From Phoronis australis (lineage: Eukaryota > Phoronida > Phoronidae): a DNA stretch of 49,254 nucleotides. Position 1 is the stretch's first letter. The number at the start of each line of letters is the position of its first letter. A program made the position numbers and the translations under genes. The stretch is taken from positions 16,749 through 66,002 of the forward strand of contig NMRA01000865.1 of the NCBI GenBank assembly GCA_002633005.1. The letters run 5' to 3'. The notes beneath the pieces are model-generated. The model had not been told where the DNA came from. It searched no databases and saw only the letters and a list, made by a program, of their open reading frames with translations. Below are positions 46,643-49,254 of the stretch, in pieces.

Positions 46643-47814
46643 AGAATAGTGTATGTACAACCAAACAAGTGGTAATTTCTCTTTACCGACACAAGCGCGC
46701 ACCCGGGGGGACGGGGCTCGAAGGAGCCCGCCCCCATTTGGCGAAGTGGGCATAAAGGTCCGCCTCAGAGAAAGAAAAAGTCCGAGAACACGAGACAAAA
46801 GTCCACAGGAATTCAGCGCGAATACACAATTCATAGGCCTGAACCTAGTACCCCGTTTTTTGTTTTTTTATTCCAAGTTTTTTCAGTAAAAAGTCCACAT
46901 ACTGAAAATTCGAGCCTCCTCGTATATTTTAGGCTGGGTGCACGCATGCAACACGTCTACAAATAAAAACAAACCAATGAGCTTACATGCAACGCCAAAC
47001 TCAAAAATAACCCCAAGTCTAACCTTTTATTAAACGAACAATTTTTATTTGATCGCTGGCTACATTACTAATTCGCTCGGACGCATATCGGCACCACTAA
47101 ATAATTCACGAAAGACAAATATTTCTTCTAAAATGCTATACGTTCAATACTTTGACTCATCGGTGCAAAAGAAGTTCAATGTTGACTGACAACTCCATCA
47201 GTCATCCAAGTTCGTGAAGGCGCAAACGCTCAAGCGTAGTGAAATGACCCATACATAACGGTGTCACTGTAAACTGAGCAGTGGGTGTTTCTTCGCTCAC
47301 ACGTAAGTAACGTAAATTTTACACGTGAGAGATTCTATTGGAACACCTGTTGTTTGATATGATAATCCGGGACATTTGAGATATGTGAATGAACCTATTC
47401 GCGGAATTGACCAAAACCACTCCCAAAAATTAAAAACCTAACGTACCTCATTTAGTTAGCGTAACTTGCTGTAAAAATAGAAAACGTTCATCCAGTCACG
47501 TCGACTTGTTTGTGTTATCATTTTAAATAGTTTGAGAGTTTGAGAAACAACATATTGTCTCAGTGGTCAAGCCGTCTTGGCTGACAAATCATGTTTTTGT
47601 GGACAGTTTTGGTAAGTTTCTTATAACATCACAATACTGTTTGCAGTGGGGATGGTATTTATTGTTGTCACAAATTGAGGAAGAAAGTATTCAAAGGAGC
47701 AGTAAAAAAAGCAACTAAATTACACATAGCCGTGGTCCCACAGAGATTGAATGCTTTTTACAATCGGTAACATTAAAAGTTTCATGTTAAGCGTAAACAG
47801 ACGGAATGCTAATA

Positions 47815-47957
47815 CATCTAGTGTGGATGCCTTCAACCCCAAATGCCTCTTGCGGCTCAGCCAGAAAATAATTCTACATAGTAGTGTGGAATAGAACCCA
47901 TCCACTCCGCATTAGTGGCCGCTGAACCAGATCCCAGTGCAGTACATTGCATAGTAC
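47815..47957 (+). repeat. Shared fragment, second copy (partner at 22911-23035)
   Basis: The same SSVDAFNPK-type frame as at 22911 with about a dozen substitutions and an insertion of roughly 12 bp. It lies about 2.8 kb beyond the end of duplication copy 2. Confidence 0.5.
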
Positions 47958-48236
47958 TTTTAAAGTGAATTTGTTAAAAACACCGGCCTTGATTTTAGCG
48001 AATGGCTAGAAAAAAACTGCAAAAATTGGCAATTAGTAAAAAAAATCACAAAAACACCGGATGTTGTTTTATAACTGTGGTCAAAGTTAAAAACTTCGAG
48101 AAGCACATCCTAACCAACAGTTATCCCCAAAGTGCATTTTGGCAGTAAAACCGAAAAAGTCTGTTTTAATAAGCATTTTAGTTTTTGTCTAAACTTCACG
48201 TACCTTCTATATAAGCAACGGTGATTTTCGCCAGAA

Positions 48237-48635
48237 ATGCTTTCTCCCAGAATACTCCATTTAGGAGTGGGCCAACGACGACAGCCTACCCAGACACTAT
48301 CACAAAAGCAAAGACGAGTAGGCCAACGACGAGAGCCTACCCAGACACTACCACAAAAGCAAAGACGAGTCGGCCAACGACGACAGCCTACCCAGACACT
48401 ACCACAAAAGCAAAGACGAGTAGGCCAACGACGACAGCCTACCCAGACACTACCACAAAAGCAAAGGCGAGTGGGCCAACGACGACACTCTACCCAGACA
48501 CTACCACGAAAGCAATGCCCACAGGCCGGTCCTAAGCCCGAGCCGGACTACCCTTTGAAGCGTAAAGCATGTGAACAATGCAAGATGAGAAAAATAACAA
48601 AGATCGAGAATGAAAACGGTTTTCTCGAACCCTAA
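48237..48635 (+). CDS. Doubtful 132-codon frame through the minisatellite
   Basis: The frame opens at ATG 48237, reads five basic Gln/Arg-rich 17-residue repeats, and ends with a Cys-x2-Cys, Lys-rich tail (ACEQCKMRK). A TATATAAG at about 48208 lies too close to this ATG to be its promoter. The tail outside the repeat is the only reason to keep it. No family is recognised, and it may be chance. Confidence 0.15.
   Translation: MLSPRILHLGVGQRRQPTQTLSQKQRRVGQRREPTQTLPQKQRRVGQRRQPTQTLPQKQRRVGQRRQPTQTLPQKQRRVGQRRHSTQTLPRKQCPQAGPKPEPDYPLKRKACEQCKMRKITKIENENGFLEP
48265..48519 (+). repeat. 51-bp minisatellite, five units
   Basis: Units begin at 48265, 48316, 48367, 48418 and 48469, and differ by one to a few bases. 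Because 51 is a multiple of three, two plus-strand frames stay open across it. One reads a Thr/Pro-rich 17-residue repeat (PTTTAYPDTTTKAK). The other, starting at ATG 48237 and running to 48635, reads GQRRQPTQTLPQKQRRV repeats and then KRKACEQCKMRK. Neither is shown to be a gene. Confidence 0.85.
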
Positions 48636-48896
48636 TAACAGTATTTCAACCATAGAAGTGCCTGCTCAACGCGTAAGTAATACTTGTTACGCTGTTCAGC
48701 TGTTATGTGAGATGGCTTCGCATACAAGGTTTTCGATTCATTGGCGTTAACTGATCATGCCGCAATTTCAGGCGCTCTGGTACACCTTTTGCCAAACGTG
48801 TGCAGGCCGTTCGGGTGTTCCTTTTGCATTGATCACTTGGAACAGTTTTTATGTTTTATTAATATATAATTGAAATTGAGGTGAGGAGCTAGAGAT

Positions 48897-48990
48897 CTGG
48901 CTTAAGAGTCTAGCAATGTACCTCAGGGGAACTCGAACCTCACGCCTTGAGCAAAGGAAGCGGACACTAAGCCATACTGCCTCCGCAAAC
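48897..48990 (-). mobile_element. tRNA-derived SINE head, minus strand
   Basis: On the minus strand an A-box-like TGGCTTAGTGT (complement of 48964-48974) and a B box GGTTCGAGTTCC (complement of 48928-48939) are spaced as in a tRNA. Acceptor pairing is poor, so I call a SINE rather than a functional tRNA. Confidence 0.5.
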
Positions 48991-49016
48991 CATACTATAC
49001 TCCAACAATGTATGCA

Positions 49017-49075
49017 GGCCCGTAGCCACGGGGGGGGGGGGCGTTCCAGGGGTTAGAACGAGACCCCCCTCCTCT
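49017..49075 (+). repeat. GCCCGTAGCCACGGGGG-type repeat end
   Basis: GGCCCGTAGCCACGG is followed by a G run and GTTCCAGGGG, then a C-rich tract. Ends of this kind occur on widespread non-autonomous repeats of invertebrates. Confidence 0.4.
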
Positions 49076-49120
49076 GCGGAAAATGTCCAGCCCCAGTCTA
49101 TCCGTTAAACATAGCATACA

Positions 49121-49254
49121 CAGTGGCGGATCTAGGATATCACAAGGGGGGGGCCCAACATTTTGTCCGGCTGGAAGCATTTGCGCAAACTGAACCACGA
49201 TTGTAGATGCGCATAGCACCGAATGGGGGGAGGTCGGGAGGGGGGCAAACCCCC
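49121..49254 (+). mobile_element. hAT-like non-autonomous element, truncated by window end
   Basis: It begins CAGTGGCGGATCTAGGATAT followed by ACAAGGGGGGG. The same start, as complement, occurs at about 15565-15590 and 32465-32480. The element runs off the window. Confidence 0.45.

Larger units (their letters stand above)
45046..48200. other. Downstream region without a recognised gene
   Basis: Beyond the duplication. It contains a single N (45217) with no visible duplicate around it, a GC-rich patch at about 46630-46800, and the partner of the shared fragment (47815-47957). Open frames (for example 45949-46149 and 46604-46834) have no family I recognise. Confidence 0.4.

Noticed and set aside
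48208-48215. TATATAAG as a promoter for the 48237 frame
   Set aside because: The spacing would place the transcription start at or after the ATG, and the motif is common in AT-rich DNA.
48265-48519. A CRISPR-like array
   Set aside because: The repeat is continuous (51-bp units with no unique spacers) in a eukaryotic genome, so it is a minisatellite.

Overview
The window is AT-rich eukaryotic DNA from an invertebrate animal, probably marine. The evidence is a spliced gene with GT-AG introns and matching phases, intronless ZIP-family metal transporter genes, tRNA-derived SINEs, MITEs, a LINE remnant and a THAP-domain fossil. High heterozygosity is suggested by two near-identical repeats joined at single-N positions. 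The lineage cannot be fixed from the sequence. Mollusc, hemichordate, cephalochordate or cnidarian are all plausible. There is no bacterial operon, CRISPR array, rRNA or intact tRNA.

Region 1 (1-7555) is the 3' part of one plus-strand gene that begins outside the window. Six exons splice in consistent frame and encode 331 residues: a carbohydrate-binding module of the CBM4_9 type (three exons) followed directly by a TIR domain (three exons). No membrane segment lies between them. The TIR keeps a glutamate at the position of the NAD-cleaving residue of SARM1-like TIRs. This lectin-TIR architecture is the most interesting thing in the window.

Region 2 (about 6704-21816) and region 3 (about 23079-45045) are two diverged copies of one segmental duplication. 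The unit runs from the last TIR intron, through noncoding DNA with a THAP fossil, to a ZIP zinc-transporter gene and its flank. Copy 1 carries the real last TIR exon and ZIP-A (17942-19126). Just upstream of ZIP-A is a truncated duplicate of its 5' half that stops at a single N. Copy 2 carries two tandem orphan copies of the last TIR exon (23705-23998 and 24500-24739), each damaged, and ZIP-B (40821-41963). Copy 2 is longer because of insertions at about 29000-32600 (AT microsatellite and a fold-back element), 35480-36050 (LINE remnant) and 36700-39650 (unidentified DNA with a 425-bp direct duplication around an N).

Region 4 (45046-49254) has no recognisable gene. It holds a 51-bp minisatellite, a minus-strand SINE and G-rich repeat ends.

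The ZIP paralogues differ where it matters for trafficking. ZIP-A has an acidic dileucine motif in the cytosolic loop and a longer His-rich loop, while ZIP-B lacks the dileucine and has a shorter His-rich loop. Their 3' halves are nearly identical at the DNA level, which suggests gene conversion.
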